From Apostichopus californicus (Eukaryota > Echinodermata > Holothuroidea > Aspidochirotida > Stichopodidae), in NCBI GenBank assembly GCA_020650975.1, contig JAIPMN010000821.1, positions 1 through 64,000 on the forward strand: a DNA stretch of 64,000 nt. The letters run 5' to 3'. Made by a program: the position numbers and the translations under genes. Shown piece after piece: positions 27,601 to 34,186 of the stretch (position 1 is the stretch's first letter; every line of letters begins with the position of its first letter). The notes beneath the pieces are model-generated. The model was not told the DNA's origin. It saw only the letters and a list, made by a program, of their open reading frames with translations, and did no database searches.

Positions 27601-30600
27601 TTCTCTGTAGCATCCGTGGCCAAACGAATAGTTGGATTCACAATTTCTTTTACGGAGAAAGCAAAAAAGAACAGTCACTTTTTTCAAAAATTATTTCGTT
27701 TTGATCAGGTTATCAACAAAATGAGAAGGACATTGCCAAATATCTGTTTCTGCAGCAGTTAGAGACTTATTCTTTATAACCATTAGTTATGAGTAGATGC
27801 ATCCCAGGTAGCAAGCACACATGGGTAACATATGGGATGCATATGGGCCAAGATATGAGTCCCATGTGGGATGCACCATATGGACCCCATTAAATTTTGC
27901 ACCCAAGATTCATATGGGACCCACATGGGTTAGCCCAGATAACCCATGTTGTATAGATATGGGGACCATCTGGGCTACTTTTATATGGGTAATATGTGGG
28001 CTGAATGGGGCCGTCCATTATGGGCTTAATCTGGGGCCCATGTGGGCAACTAATATATAAATAAAATGTGGGCTTAATTTGGGCTGTTAACGAAGGGTTT
28101 ATCTGGGGCCCTTCTTGCATCTTATAGACTCTAAATCTTATATAGACTCTAAATCTTATAGAGACTCTAAATCTTATATAGACTCTAAATCTTATATAGA
28201 CTCTAAATCTTATATAGACTCTAAATCTTATATAGACTCTAAATCTTATATAGACTCTAAATCTTATATAGACTCTAAGACTCTAGATCTTTACTATGAG
28301 AGGTAATGAATCTATCATTCAATTGCACATCAACGGGTACACAAATCAACACAGTTGGGACAATTTTTTCTATACAGTAGTGTCATGTCCTGCTTCAGAG
28401 CACTCGTATTGTCAGTACGAGCAGTATGAATATCATGTTTCTATCAGATCAAGGTAAGGAACTGTTTGTACTGTCAATACCAGTGCTTTGAGAGCATGAT
28501 ATTGGAGTATAGTTTAGAGAGGTATTAGCATTAGGAAATTGTCCCAACTGGCTGACAAATCTTCCAGATTTATGTGTATTCCGACACTCTTGTATGCTAC
28601 AGGTACCGATGTCAAATTACCACAGTCTGTTTGCATCATTGTTAAGTCAAGCATGTCAGTAGTTACTTGGTCAGAGGTCGTGACCTTCATGGCTGATACT
28701 GCCTGGGATGATCAGCCTCCTCTACTTACCTCATCTACTAAAGTTTATTTTGCTTCGGAGGGAGATAATTTTAAAAGTTCAGCATTCAAATACTCGGTCG
28801 TTACTTCAACGCTCTTAAGATTATTATGAGTTAACATATTTATGCTGTGATGTAAAGAATTTATTCTCACAAATACGAGGTACAGCTCGCCGGTAATTAC
28901 AATGCCCCAATAAAAAAACTAACAAGACTTCACTCTTGAAGGGAAATAATACTTACCAGGAACGCAGACTAGTCCAGCCACTGCCCCACTATCACAGGTT
29001 GGCTTAATCACAGAAGAGTACACGCAATCAAGAAGTGTCGTTTCTGTGCCATCACAAGTGATGTCCGAAAAGACTGTCAACATGTCTGTTGGGAGGCTTT
29101 CCAATACTTCGGAGTAAGCATACGCTCCATCCATAAAGCCAAGCTGTTTACATGCCACGGATGCATCTATGGTATTCATATCTGTGACGCAGATGCCAGC
29201 GACTTGATCGATGCCTACGTCATTCCAGGTTACCTGGAGACGTCCAACCCATGGGAGGCCAGTGGGGATAAACTCAAATACTGGATTAGTAAGTTCTGAG
29301 GAAAAAGGTTTAGTAGAGAAGAAACTTGATTTGATTGTAAATCATTTTTGTAATTAAGAAGCTAATTAATATGCAAGCCATAAAAGAGAATTGACTATAT
29401 ATCCAACCCATGGGAGGCCAGTGGGGATAAACTCAAATACTGGATTAGTAAGTTCTGAGGAAAAAGGTTTAGTAGAGAAAAACTGGATTTGATTGTATAT
29501 CATTTTTGTAATTAAGAAGCTAATTAATATGCAAGCCATAAAAGAGAATTGCCTATATTTTTTTTTTAATTTTGTTGCAACTGCACTTTCCCCTGCCTCT
29601 AACCCCTCCTCAGTGTGCCTGTAACATCAGTCACTCATCATCCCTAGTTTGTCTGTCTGACCAGTCATGTATGAGCCTTCACAATGAGTCCAGCCACATC
29701 AGGCATCTTGCCTTGAAACATGACCCACAGCCAGGAATTCTAAAATGGGAGGGAGGAGGGGGTTGAATTTACAATTTAAGGAGGGACAAATTAGTTGTGT
29801 TCTGTAACTTGTAGTGTTTTGAAAACATGGTAGCTGAACAACTGGACAATACAGTAATCCATATGGGAGGCCCTGTGGCCCAGCCTGGCTACACAAGCCT
29901 TCCCAAAATATACCTGTGTTGCAAACGACGGAGGCATCCTCTACATGGAAGCAGTTGTTAACACCAATTCCTCTGTTGGGACATTCACTAATTTTCCTCT
30001 CTCTGCCGGTACAGGCGACTTCATCCAACATTATGTCTAGATTCCAGTTGTCAGTATACCTGATACTAGATAACTCGGATGCTCTTGCAGATGGGTAACC
30101 AAGTTGGGTGCAAACAACCTACGAATACAATGAGATATAGAATAATATTGCATCTGGTAATTCTAAGATAGTCAGAAAAGACTGTCATCTTTACTTTACG
30201 GTAACAATTAGGCTTGCAAGTAGAAATTGTATTCAGTATTTAATTCAATTCAAATTTATTTTCTCACATATACACAACGGTCAATACAGGTAATTTTCAT
30301 ACAACTTGACAGAAGCGAGGCCCCAATTGTGGAAGACAGTTAACCCTCACAGAAATCATTTCTCTCCAACATAACGATTCAGATTGCTACTTTTGAACTT
30401 ATACATGTATAACCAATATTTATATGATATTAAATATCGGTGACCATATTTGTTTCCGGGATTCCAAGGACATAATCATATTGACCTAGGCTATACCCAC
30501 CCATGCACCCCCGCCCCTCCCCCGCCCCTCCCCCCAACCCCTCCCTCATGTTGACATCAATGGATTAGTATTGGAAATCTGGGTCTTCTAGTCACTTCAT

Positions 30601-33600
30601 GTAATACCTGTGCATCCATAAGATCCCAAGAATCGTCACAGACGGTTCCAAACTCTCCATTGAAGAAAACCTCAACTTTTCCTTCGTTGGGTTTTGTTGA
30701 TCCGACCAACCTGACATCACCATTCTCATATTGCGCAGAAACTCCTAAGACAAGAAAAAAATAATAATAATTAAGAGTTAGGAAAGTAATTCCCAGTTCA
30801 GAATGAGAACCTCACACTGGTTATAAAACTTTCCACTAACTTTCTGCAAAGTATGTAGTGTGCAAACCAGCTGCAGGTCATATTACCTGAGATGCTACAT
30901 TTTTCAAGTTCAACTACAATTTGTAAGATCCCACCAATACAGTACTGAGAATCAACTCTCCTTATGTAAGTTGCCTTTTCTATGAGGAGATACTACTCCT
31001 TATTAGATGCATGGTGCTCGATACATTCACTTATATCCAGGTAGCATACAATTGTTTGTGGAGTCAATTCCAACCAACGAGTCCGTAAAAATTTCTTCCC
31101 TGATTCTTACCTCCTCAAAATCCCATATTCCTGAGAGTGTATAGGTCTATGATGGTTTACGAATCTGTCCTTCCTATTTAATCCCATCTTAGGAAGAATA
31201 TATTGAGCACCATTCATAGCCATCTCCTCGAGCCTCTCATGTGATATGGCTGCATAGCCTACCTAATAAAGTCAATTCTACTGCGTATACGCAATCCATC
31301 AACTTGTATTGGTCACATGGAACAATCAAACGTATTTTCAAAGAAAACAGGCAAATAAACAAACAGTGTAGGTCAATAAGACAGGACAGATTTCAAGTCA
31401 ACAAGGAAAACATAGACGAACTGTTGTTACCCAACAAATCAAATAAATGATAAGGGTTTGAGAACATTAACACAAGTGAGATGAAACCATTGTCTGCCGA
31501 AATTTCGAGGACACGTAAAGGTCACACATGAAGAAGGCATGCTTCCCATAGTTACTGTGGTTAAGCAGGTCACTCACTACATGACCACGAAAGCATATAC
31601 TGTAGCAGTGCCAACTATTGGTCGCACGATCGAGGCCACGGATCACGCCAGTGCTTCGTTCATGCTGTCGCGAACCTGGTGTATTTATTATCAATTGAAA
31701 CATAAAACAGATCACTGTGATCATGTTTCATTGTTATATAATGTCTTTTGCAGGCGTTTACATGGCGATGTGGTGTGTGCATCCCCTCCCCCATTTTAAA
31801 ACTCAGTGATTACTAGCTAGCTTACAACATAGGAATTAGGATCGATATTAATTTGGCATGATTTGCCAACAGTCAAAACTCACAGAGGCCGTCACTACCA
31901 TTAAAGGCATTGAAGACTCGCCCAAAACCGCGTGCTGCCCTCTAAAAAAAGTTAACTTTCCGTTGCTTGCAAGTTAAGTTTTTTTTTCTTGTCGCCACAA
32001 AATGCATACAATAATGAAACATGACACCTTCTTATCTTTTATCTGGACCTGAGATGTCCATCGCTGCTATGTACACTGTGTTGTGGGTATTGACCGTAGC
32101 TAGCTGCATGTATTGACTGTACACTAGTGTCTAATTACCGACGGTATACGTAGCAAGCTGTGTGTGTATTTTCTGGAATCGATGGTGGTGTCTACTGTTA
32201 CACCTCGTTCGAAACTAGGTCAGATTACCCGCATCAGACGTTTCTTTGTGCGCGAGTATTCACTCCCTTTAAGTTAGTAACAGAAAAGCCGTCATTCCCC
32301 TCCGGCCACCCCTTCCTCATCCCCCTCCCCCACCCGGTCACTACCGGTATTCCCTCGCCACTCCAGAATTAAGTTCAATTTTGTGCCTCCGATCTACAAT
32401 ATATTATAATTATATTAATAAATAAATAAAATTTGGGAGTGGTCCCCGAAGAATATGACTGCGAAAATACCCGACCGTTCCACCGACTGCGCATATAACC
32501 TTTAATATATCAAAATACCTCTTATGTGAATTTATGTAGTTAGCAATAATTAAATTGCCGATAGAGACAGATCATGATCCAAACTGACAACAAATCTTGT
32601 TGAATATCTAGTCAAAACTTTCTTAGCTGAGTATACAGTCTATCAAGGCCTGAATATCATTTCAAATCATGGTGGTCAAAGAAAACAGTAGAAGACAATA
32701 TCATTTCTCATTTCTACCTTAACTTATACATGTCTCGCTTTTTAAGCTCTCTGAAAAAAAAAATAACAGACGCTCTGTCAAGACCAATTAAGTGTAAATC
32801 AGCGCCAAAAACCGGGTACCAGTTCTCATCTATACTACCGGTAGACCAATCCGAAAGGCTGGTCCAAACAAGCCTTTATGAGTGTGCATGGGCTTTTCCT
32901 TCAACAATCTTTGTATTCCCTGTTTCGGTTGTAAGTCAATTTAATTGACGCTTGTATAATGTGAGATGGTTGAAACAACCCATAAGACCACATGCATATT
33001 ATTTATGACGTATGGGGTCCGCTTGTCTTAAATTTACGATCAGTTACCAGTAGAACATACAACAGCCCAATCTCGGCATGAAATTACAAAGGATATTTCT
33101 TCAGTCAACCTTCCTCTTTCCTATCTTCCCACTCCCCGAAAGCCCTTCCCACTCCCCGAAAGCCCTTTCCTCTCCTCGTGTCCCTTCCCCGCATGAAATT
33201 ATATATGCCTAAATCTGTATACCAAGGATATATAGCTGCATATGGGCATAATTTACGTGATGAAAAGAATATTAATTACTGTAAAGAAATGAATTAATTT
33301 TTCTAAGATGCATTTCTTGAATAAAATTAAAGACAATATTATCATCTACTCTCTTTGATTACAGGTTTGTCTAAATTTAATAGAATATTAGAATATAGCT
33401 GCCTCATAAAGAAAATGGGTTCTATAGTAAATTTCTAAAAATTCTGATATTCTGATCGGTTTCGAAAAGTTTTATTCAAAAACACTTAACGCATCACGAA
33501 AAGATATGTATTAGCACATAAAAAATAACTTGAAAATTATCACAATTTAGATTAAATAAATGGACTTACCGCCTACAAGAACAATGGCTAAAACGAGAAA

Positions 33601-33612
33601 CCTCATCTTCAT
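3245..33612 (-). CDS. Secreted protein of 22 SRCR domains (30 coding exons)
   Basis: The gene was assembled by reading the minus strand exon by exon. The splice phases agree throughout and give 7308 nt (2435 residues plus stop). It starts with a signal peptide (about residues 1-19, hydrophobic [10 protein letters not shown] core, cleavage expected after VSA) and continues with 22 scavenger receptor cysteine-rich domains of about 105-120 residues. There is no transmembrane segment, CUB, EGF or protease domain, and the stop follows the last SRCR cysteine by one residue, so a secreted product is inferred. Each domain has the six cysteines of group A SRCR (C2, C3, C5-C8 in group B numbering) and lacks C1 and C4. 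All domain borders are phase 1 introns, which suits exon shuffling and duplication. SRCR proteins of this sort (DMBT1-like, echinoderm SRCR families) bind microbial or endogenous ligands; the ligand here is unknown. No orthologue name is justified. Confidence 0.95.
3940..4225 (+). repeat. Degenerate minisatellite, unit about 16-18 bp
   Basis: About 15 variants of CCCTCAATCTCCCCCAGC in tandem. It lies in the intron between the two SRCR22 exons. Confidence 0.85.
4592..4701 (-). CDS. SRCR gene exon 29: SRCR22, first part
   Basis: A 110-nt exon, phase 1 to 0, [12 protein letters not shown] to [15 protein letters not shown]. The split falls one codon later than in the other split domains (DV|VC instead of AQ|VVC). 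There is almost no linker before VRL. Confidence 0.87.
5330..5650 (-). CDS. SRCR gene exon 28: SRCR21, canonical
   Basis: A single-exon domain (321 nt, phase 1-1): [55 protein letters not shown]. Probably the closest to the family consensus of all 22. Confidence 0.93.
6295..6341 (-). repeat. Decayed copy of the SRCR20 exon 3' end
   Basis: Matches 6395-6441 at a spacing of exactly 100 bp, including coding sequence for the last residues of SRCR20. The donor GT of the real exon (6402-6401) reads AT here, so it cannot act as the same splice site. Confidence 0.75.
6403..6717 (-). CDS. SRCR gene exon 27: SRCR20, degenerate type
   Basis: A single-exon domain (315 nt, the shortest, phase 1-1). [22 protein letters not shown] lacks the acidic pair. 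A decayed 47-bp copy of its 3' end and donor lies exactly 100 bp away at 6295-6341. Confidence 0.87.
7819..8142 (-). CDS. SRCR gene exon 26: SRCR19, near-canonical
   Basis: A single-exon domain (324 nt, phase 1-1): [57 protein letters not shown]. The exon is locally GC-richer than its introns, and a long antisense frame overlaps it. Confidence 0.93.
8665..8862 (+). mobile_element. Probable 3' end of a non-LTR retroelement
   Basis: T-rich stretch, then a small hairpin (GCAGTG, CTTCTG, CACTG), ACTACCCTCATTAAAGATGA and an (AAT)/A-rich tail. Such hairpin plus short-repeat tails are typical of LINE 3' UTRs. No protein-coding part is present. In the SRCR18-SRCR19 intron. Confidence 0.4.
9027..9386 (-). 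CDS. SRCR gene exon 25: SRCR18
   Basis: The longest single-exon domain (360 nt, phase 1-1). An N-terminal linker ([13 protein letters not shown]) precedes [23 protein letters not shown] has GT in place of [11 protein letters not shown] and HEEDVAIAC are consensus-like. Confidence 0.9.
10154..10483 (-). CDS. SRCR gene exon 24: SRCR17, canonical
   Basis: A single-exon domain (330 nt, phase 1-1): [58 protein letters not shown]. The acidic cluster is present. Confidence 0.92.
11333..11656 (-). CDS. SRCR gene exon 23: SRCR16, degenerate type
   Basis: A single-exon domain (324 nt, phase 1-1). [21 protein letters not shown] lacks the acidic pair, and the LDDV strand reads MDFNC. Six cysteines remain (ICS, LCA, NCV, ACP, TCP, VCL). 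Confidence 0.87.
12043..12369 (-). CDS. SRCR gene exon 22: SRCR15
   Basis: A single-exon domain (327 nt, phase 1-1) with [34 protein letters not shown] and VGIVC. The acidic cluster is present and extended. The start DGDIRL is like the NGDIRL of SRCR21. Confidence 0.9.
12769..12907 (-). CDS. SRCR gene exon 21: SRCR14, second part
   Basis: A 139-nt exon, phase 0 to 1, [16 protein letters not shown] to AFVSCKL. It carries the last four cysteines (TC, DC, IC, SC). It is too short to appear as a long open frame, but the reading frame, phases and cysteine spacing all fit. Confidence 0.83.
13375..13550 (+). mobile_element. Truncated interspersed repeat with (ATT)n end
   Basis: (ATT)n followed by ACACCGGTGCTTATATAGCG, AAAATCCCAGGGTTCAATACG and a body with ACGTCTTTAACGCTGATTTG. 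Same general layout as 50188-50915. It lies in the intron between the SRCR13 and SRCR14 exons. Confidence 0.45.
13698..13876 (-). CDS. SRCR gene exon 20: SRCR14, first part (unusual split)
   Basis: A 179-nt exon, phase 1 to 0. It runs past the third-cysteine strand ([14 protein letters not shown]) and stops at MALNK, about 20 residues later than the split used in the other two-exon domains. The intron in this domain must therefore have a separate origin. Confidence 0.83.
14478..14801 (-). CDS. SRCR gene exon 19: SRCR13, canonical
   Basis: A single-exon domain (324 nt, phase 1-1). [37 protein letters not shown] and REDVGIMC match the consensus well. It is one of the best-preserved ligand-type domains of the array. 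Confidence 0.92.
15577..15775 (-). CDS. SRCR gene exon 18: SRCR12, second part
   Basis: A 199-nt exon, phase 0 to 1, [13 protein letters not shown] to GIICNTG. The middle is divergent (SVREDNIKV instead of the GxGxGPI loop), but the cysteine order is kept. Confidence 0.86.
16207..16337 (-). CDS. SRCR gene exon 17: SRCR12, first part
   Basis: A 131-nt exon, phase 1 to 0, [13 protein letters not shown] to [12 protein letters not shown]. The DD acids after the cysteine are replaced by AP, so the usual metal site looks lost. The split site is the common one (AQ|V). Confidence 0.85.
17038..17361 (-). CDS. SRCR gene exon 16: SRCR11, canonical
   Basis: A single-exon domain (324 nt, phase 1-1) with [41 protein letters not shown] and VGVKC. 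The ECAHEEW/VHDC stretch is shared with SRCR13 (QCSHKEW/VHDC), which marks these two as close relatives. Confidence 0.9.
17690..17832 (+). repeat. Pyrimidine-rich tract
   Basis: C/T-rich low-complexity sequence in the SRCR10-SRCR11 intron; the frames in it are compositional. Confidence 0.75.
17980..18255 (+). mobile_element. hAT-like MITE in the SRCR10-SRCR11 intron
   Basis: 276 bp, ends CAGGCGCGTAGC and (reverse) CAGGCGCTTAGCC, flanked by ACCCAATC / ACCCAACT (6 of 8 bases equal). Its right end has C-rich and G-rich blocks like those of the 56614 element, but internal sequence differs. A 77-codon frame across it is not a gene. Confidence 0.65.
18332..18533 (-). CDS. SRCR gene exon 15: SRCR10, second part
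   Basis: A 202-nt exon, phase 0 to 1, [13 protein letters not shown] to GVVCNTG. It completes the six cysteines of domain 10 (SCDG, DTC, HDC and VVC follow the C3 strand). Confidence 0.88.
18902..19140 (+). mobile_element. tRNA-derived SINE, full-length copy
   Basis: 5' part resembles a tRNA: A box TTAGCTCGGTGGTTAAGG and B box GGTTCGAGTC, with GGAGTG pairing to CACTCC at the acceptor ends. The body has CTTCGGTCAGCTTG and GGCTTTGATAAGCC, and the tail is ATAC-rich. ACAATG flanks both ends (possible short target duplication). A 5'-truncated copy lies at 48385-48514. Confidence 0.75.
19208..19338 (-). CDS. SRCR gene exon 14: SRCR10, first part
   Basis: A 131-nt exon, phase 1 to 0, [13 protein letters not shown] to [14 protein letters not shown]. 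The acidic cluster is present. Its partner exon is about 0.7 kb further along the minus strand; the SINE at 18902-19140 lies in that intron. Confidence 0.88.
19728..20063 (-). CDS. SRCR gene exon 13: SRCR9, canonical
   Basis: A single-exon domain (336 nt, phase 1-1). [39 protein letters not shown] and EDAGVVC fit the SRCR consensus closely, acidic cluster included. A classical group A domain by cysteines, but not split by an intron. Confidence 0.92.
20723..20942 (-). CDS. SRCR gene exon 12: SRCR8, second part
   Basis: A 220-nt exon, phase 0 to 1, [12 protein letters not shown] to VICNTG. It is longer than its counterparts because of a Ser/Gln-rich insertion (around YGQADSQQN) before the DDLRC strand. 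It has five cysteines as expected. Confidence 0.88.
21957..22084 (-). CDS. SRCR gene exon 11: SRCR8, first part
   Basis: A 128-nt exon, phase 1 to 0, with GDVRLVGSD and the canonical [14 protein letters not shown]. The split before the third-cysteine strand is at the same place as in domains 1, 5, 10 and 12. Confidence 0.88.
22464..22793 (-). CDS. SRCR gene exon 10: SRCR7, degenerate type
   Basis: A single-exon domain (330 nt, phase 1-1). [20 protein letters not shown] is about three residues shorter between the first two cysteines than its sister SRCR6, an in-frame loss. It ends [14 protein letters not shown], like SRCR4. Confidence 0.88.
23859..24188 (-). CDS. SRCR gene exon 9: SRCR6, degenerate type
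   Basis: A single-exon domain (330 nt, phase 1-1) with [22 protein letters not shown] and six cysteines. The acidic cluster is absent. The donor is G|GTGGCG, weaker than the GTAAGT/GTATGT donors elsewhere in the gene; the phase and the position after CIPG support it. Confidence 0.85.
24551..24642. other. G/C homopolymers around a 10-base assembly gap
   Basis: G-rich run, N at 24582-24591, then 51 C. It directly precedes (plus-strand order) the donor side of the second SRCR5 exon. Likely a homopolymer that the assembly could not resolve. Confidence 0.9.
24655..24859 (-). CDS. SRCR gene exon 8: SRCR5, second part
   Basis: A 205-nt exon, phase 0 to 1, from [11 protein letters not shown] to VVCREG. 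Its donor lies about 13 nt from a C homopolymer and assembly gap (24582-24642), so the flanking intron is poorly assembled even though the exon itself reads cleanly. Confidence 0.88.
25287..25423 (-). CDS. SRCR gene exon 7: SRCR5, first part
   Basis: A 137-nt exon, phase 1 to 0. It encodes NGDVRLSG and [14 protein letters not shown]. It has the same length and split site as exon 2 (SRCR1), which supports a block duplication. The second half follows about 0.4 kb further along the minus strand. Confidence 0.9.
25480..25925 (+). mobile_element. Probable LINE 3' UTR fragment (L2/CR1-like tail)
   Basis: AT-rich body ending in GTAAAGTGCTTTGAGCAGC and GTGCTATATAAATATTACTT, the sort of conserved tail found in L2/CR1-group elements and SINEs that use it. 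Left border unclear; no open frame. Confidence 0.4.
26619..26954 (-). CDS. SRCR gene exon 6: SRCR4, degenerate type
   Basis: A single-exon domain (336 nt, phase 1-1). It carries [29 protein letters not shown] and the shared [14 protein letters not shown] ending. It has six cysteines and lacks the DDxxD cluster. It is the same length as SRCR3 and its closest relative within the gene. Confidence 0.9.
27211..27254 (-). other. Penelope-like motif with hammerhead-like core
   Basis: On the minus strand CTGAAGA, a short imperfect stem region, then CGAAACGTC. Conserved CTGANGA/GAAAC cores are known from hammerhead ribozymes of Penelope-like elements, and the surrounding GAAGATCCTGCTAGAATCG is of the type seen next to such elements. 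No reverse transcriptase is present here; this is at most a remnant. Confidence 0.35.
27311..27646 (-). CDS. SRCR gene exon 5: SRCR3, degenerate type
   Basis: A single-exon domain (336 nt, phase 1-1) with SGGICSTTF in place of WGTVCDD, then [19 protein letters not shown] and SIVC. It closely resembles SRCR4 over its whole length (IVNPTIRL against VVAPTIRL at the start), so the two are recent tandem relatives. Confidence 0.9.
27803..28110 (+). repeat. Degenerate repeat rich in ATATGGG / ATGTGGG
   Basis: Many copies of CATATGGG, CCATGTGGG, ACATGGGT in both orientations at irregular spacing of about 10-30 bp, starting at CCCAGGTAGCA. Both strands stay open across it (79 and 76 codons), which is a by-product of the repeats. 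Family not identified. Confidence 0.7.
28121..28279 (+). repeat. 18-bp minisatellite, about 9 copies
   Basis: Unit TATAGACTCTAAATCTTA, nearly uniform. Because 18 is a multiple of 3 it leaves an open frame (DSKSYI repeated). It is squeezed between the ATGTGGG repeat and the palindromic MITE. Confidence 0.95.
28348..28554 (-). mobile_element. Palindromic MITE, copy A
   Basis: 207 bp, the same family as 33976-34186 in opposite orientation, with terminal CAGTTGGGACAATTT on both ends and flanking ACAAATC / ACAAATC (7-bp target duplication). It sits in the intron between SRCR2 and SRCR3. No coding capacity. Superfamily not assigned. Confidence 0.75.
28957..29295 (-). CDS. SRCR gene exon 4: SRCR2, degenerate type
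   Basis: A single-exon domain (339 nt, phase 1-1). Instead of GTVCDD it reads AGICVTDM, so the usual cation-site acids are missing, although all six cysteines remain (IC, AC, TC, DC, TC, VC). The acceptor side of this exon and its upstream intron are tandemly duplicated at 29402-29557. Confidence 0.88.
29243..29557 (+). repeat. 159-bp tandem duplication across the SRCR2 exon acceptor
   Basis: Copy 1 (29243-29401) includes the first 53 bp of the SRCR2 exon (29295-29243 on the minus strand), its acceptor and intron; copy 2 (29402-29557) repeats this with few changes. The second acceptor and partial exon look intact but lead to no complete domain. Confidence 0.92.
29914..30118 (-). CDS. SRCR gene exon 3: SRCR1, second part
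   Basis: The exon starts at [11 protein letters not shown] and ends after VVCNTG (205 nt, phase 0 to phase 1). It carries the last five cysteines of domain 1. It matches the second exon of domain 5 closely (shared NWNL, IMLDEV, NCFH, EDASVVC) and has the same length. Confidence 0.9.
30608..30744 (-). CDS. SRCR gene exon 2: SRCR1, first part
   Basis: The exon carries the end of the signal peptide and SRCR domain 1 up to WDLMDAQ. It shows the canonical GTVCDDSWD acidic cluster. It is 137 nt long, enters in phase 1 and leaves in phase 0 just before the third-cysteine strand. Its length equals that of the matching exon of domain 5. Confidence 0.9.
30745..33569 (-). other. SRCR gene intron 1 (2.8 kb), no exon or repeat recognised
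   Basis: No SRCR cysteine pattern and no further exon with matching phase was seen. Short frames at 31241-31799 and 32160-32372 have no recognisable features. Confidence 0.6.
33570..33612 (-). CDS. SRCR gene exon 1: signal peptide
   Basis: The exon encodes [14 protein letters not shown], a short basic n-region followed by a hydrophobic core. It ends in phase 1 at a consensus donor (G|GTAAGT). The first ATG (33612-33610) is used; a second in-frame Met lies two codons on. With exon 2 it gives a likely signal peptidase site after VSA. The next in-frame exon is almost 3 kb away. Confidence 0.9.
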
Positions 33613-33696
33613 GAGAAAAATAAATTAAAACGTTGAAGAAATATGAAGTGGCAAGTATAAATCTGATCCAAATTGAAAGACCGAGGAACGGTTTCA

Positions 33697-33877
33697 TTTA
33701 AAGCCAGGGACCGTTCATGTGAAATGTCAAAATGACAATGATTAAGACAGGATTTTATAGGTCCATTTAAAGGGAACCAGGGGTTTATTTACAAACCTTG
33801 GACATCCGATCTTTAAAGATTGTAAATCAAACATTTACCGTTAACTAATGACGCATTTAACACAGTTACCTTTAAAG
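33697..33877. promoter_or_regulatory. Four TTTAAAG motifs upstream of the SRCR gene
   Basis: TTTAAAG at 33697, 33766, 33812 and 33871, 85-260 bp upstream of the SRCR start codon. It could be a repeated binding site in the promoter, but the motif is AT-rich and not assigned to a factor. Confidence 0.25.
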
Positions 33878-33975
33878 GGTGAAGGGGGAATGACACCTAC
33901 ATGCGTGACGGTGATTGCAACTAAAAGTGAGCATGCGTACAAAAACATGAATATTCAAAAGGTTAAGCTGACCAC

Positions 33976-34186
33976 CAGCCAGTTGGGACAATTTCCTAAT
34001 GCTGGTATACCTCTCTAAACTATACTCCAATATCACGCTCTCAAAGCACTGGTATTGACAGTACAAACAATTCCGTACCTTGCCATCTGATAGAAACATG
34101 ATATTCATACTGCTCGTACTGACAATACGATTGCTCTAAAGCGGGACATGACACTACAGTATAGAAAAAAATGTCTCAACTGGGTG
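33976..34186 (+). mobile_element. Palindromic MITE, copy B
   Basis: 211 bp, ends CAGCCAGTTGGGAC and (reverse) CACCCAGTTGAGAC, flanked by TGACCAC / TGACAAC, a likely 7-bp target duplication with one mismatch. The two arms are partly complementary to each other over most of the length. It is an inverted relative of 28348-28554. It lies 0.36 kb upstream of the SRCR gene start. Confidence 0.75.

Noticed and set aside
27821-28120. Frames on both strands rich in Gly, Pro, Trp
   Set aside because: By-product of the ATGTGGG repeat; no start context, no splice links.
28115-28306. Regular repeats that might suggest a CRISPR array or a repeat protein
   Set aside because: Head-to-tail 18-bp units without spacers in an animal genome: a minisatellite. 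The open frame follows from the unit being a multiple of three.
31467-31799. Two opposing frames of about 85 codons in SRCR intron 1
   Set aside because: No recognisable motif, no splice phase match and no cysteine pattern; not supported as exons.
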